44,263 nucleotides of DNA from Desulfobacterales bacterium (GTDB lineage: Bacteria; Desulfobacterota; Desulfobacteria; Desulfobacterales; JAHEIW01). Made by a program: the position numbers and the translations under genes. The notes beneath the pieces are model-generated. The model had not been told where the DNA came from and did not search any database. It was given only the letters and a program-made list of their open reading frames with translations. The stretch's first letter is position 1; each line of letters begins with the position of its first letter. Shown here in pieces: positions 44,057 through 44,263 of the stretch. The stretch covers positions 1-44,263 of the forward strand of contig JAQYWI010000021.1 in NCBI GenBank assembly GCA_030145015.1, read 5' to 3'.

Positions 44057-44263
44057 CTTAATTCTGTTGCTAATAAAAGTTAAGGAGATGCAATCTTCCA
44101 ACTCGTTTAAAAAGTAAGATCATTTGCGTCTCCATTAAAATCAAAGCATACTGAATACACAATATATCTTTGGAACTAAGAGTCAAGAACAAGCTTCCCC
44201 ATTGTCCTGAAAAATCATTTTTTGACTTTTAGGGTATCCCGTGGCTATTGCAATTTTTTAGCT

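Overview
The window looks like chromosome from a sulfate-reducer-like Desulfobacterota bacterium, probably Desulfobacterales. I infer this from gene content and neighbourhoods: dnaG-rpoD, a Nif3/zinc-ribbon/rnpB cluster, an FusA2-type EF-G-like GTPase, an AhpF-like flavoprotein, and PilZ and ExeA-OmpA proteins. GC is moderate by eye, and intergenic gaps are rich in short iterated and inverted sequence. No phage, plasmid, CRISPR or complete insertion sequence was found. Most of the window is core housekeeping sequence.

Region 1 (1-14,270, mostly minus strand). An EF-G-like GTPase is followed by a tight operon read leftwards: xseA-xseB (exonuclease VII), ispA, dxs and tlyA. Next come a small unknown protein, a Bax-inhibitor-1 family membrane protein (plus strand), glmM, a left-handed beta-helix protein and a nucleotide-sugar dehydrogenase. 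The last three suggest amino-sugar and envelope polysaccharide metabolism.

Region 2 (14,270-27,200, mostly plus strand). A 320-bp non-coding element with 19-bp terminal inverted repeats is followed by a lipoprotein, a CheY-like receiver, an exported protein with two copies of an unfamiliar 60-residue repeat, and a membrane protein next to an ExeA ATPase-OmpA fusion. After a Nudix hydrolase come a YbdL-like aminotransferase, a SprT-like/DUF2786 protein and an MFS transporter, then an RNA-handling trio: DEAD-box helicase, RNase HI-like protein and glycine-rich RRM protein.

Region 3 (27,300-40,300, minus strand). AhpF-like reductase; ispD; a large protein ending in an HPr-like domain; rnpB; a zinc-ribbon coiled-coil protein; a Nif3 protein; a CAU tRNA; rpoD with an unusual Lys/Pro/Thr repeat tail; dnaG; hisA and hisB.

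Region 4 (40,300-44,263, plus strand, AT-rich). About 1.3 kb without a convincing gene precedes a PilZ protein, several very small ORFs (two membrane-like) and a Tat-exported M15-like peptidase.

The most unusual feature is structural. Many gene ends are followed directly by unrelated sequences that share one plan: short-period degenerate iterations forming one arm, often mirrored by an inverted second arm. At least three sequence families recur (ATCTGCGGAT, CTAAAGTG and TTGGAATGG types), and others occur once here. They abut stop codons or the rnpB 3' end so often that a role at transcript ends, or a targeted insertion mechanism, is worth testing.
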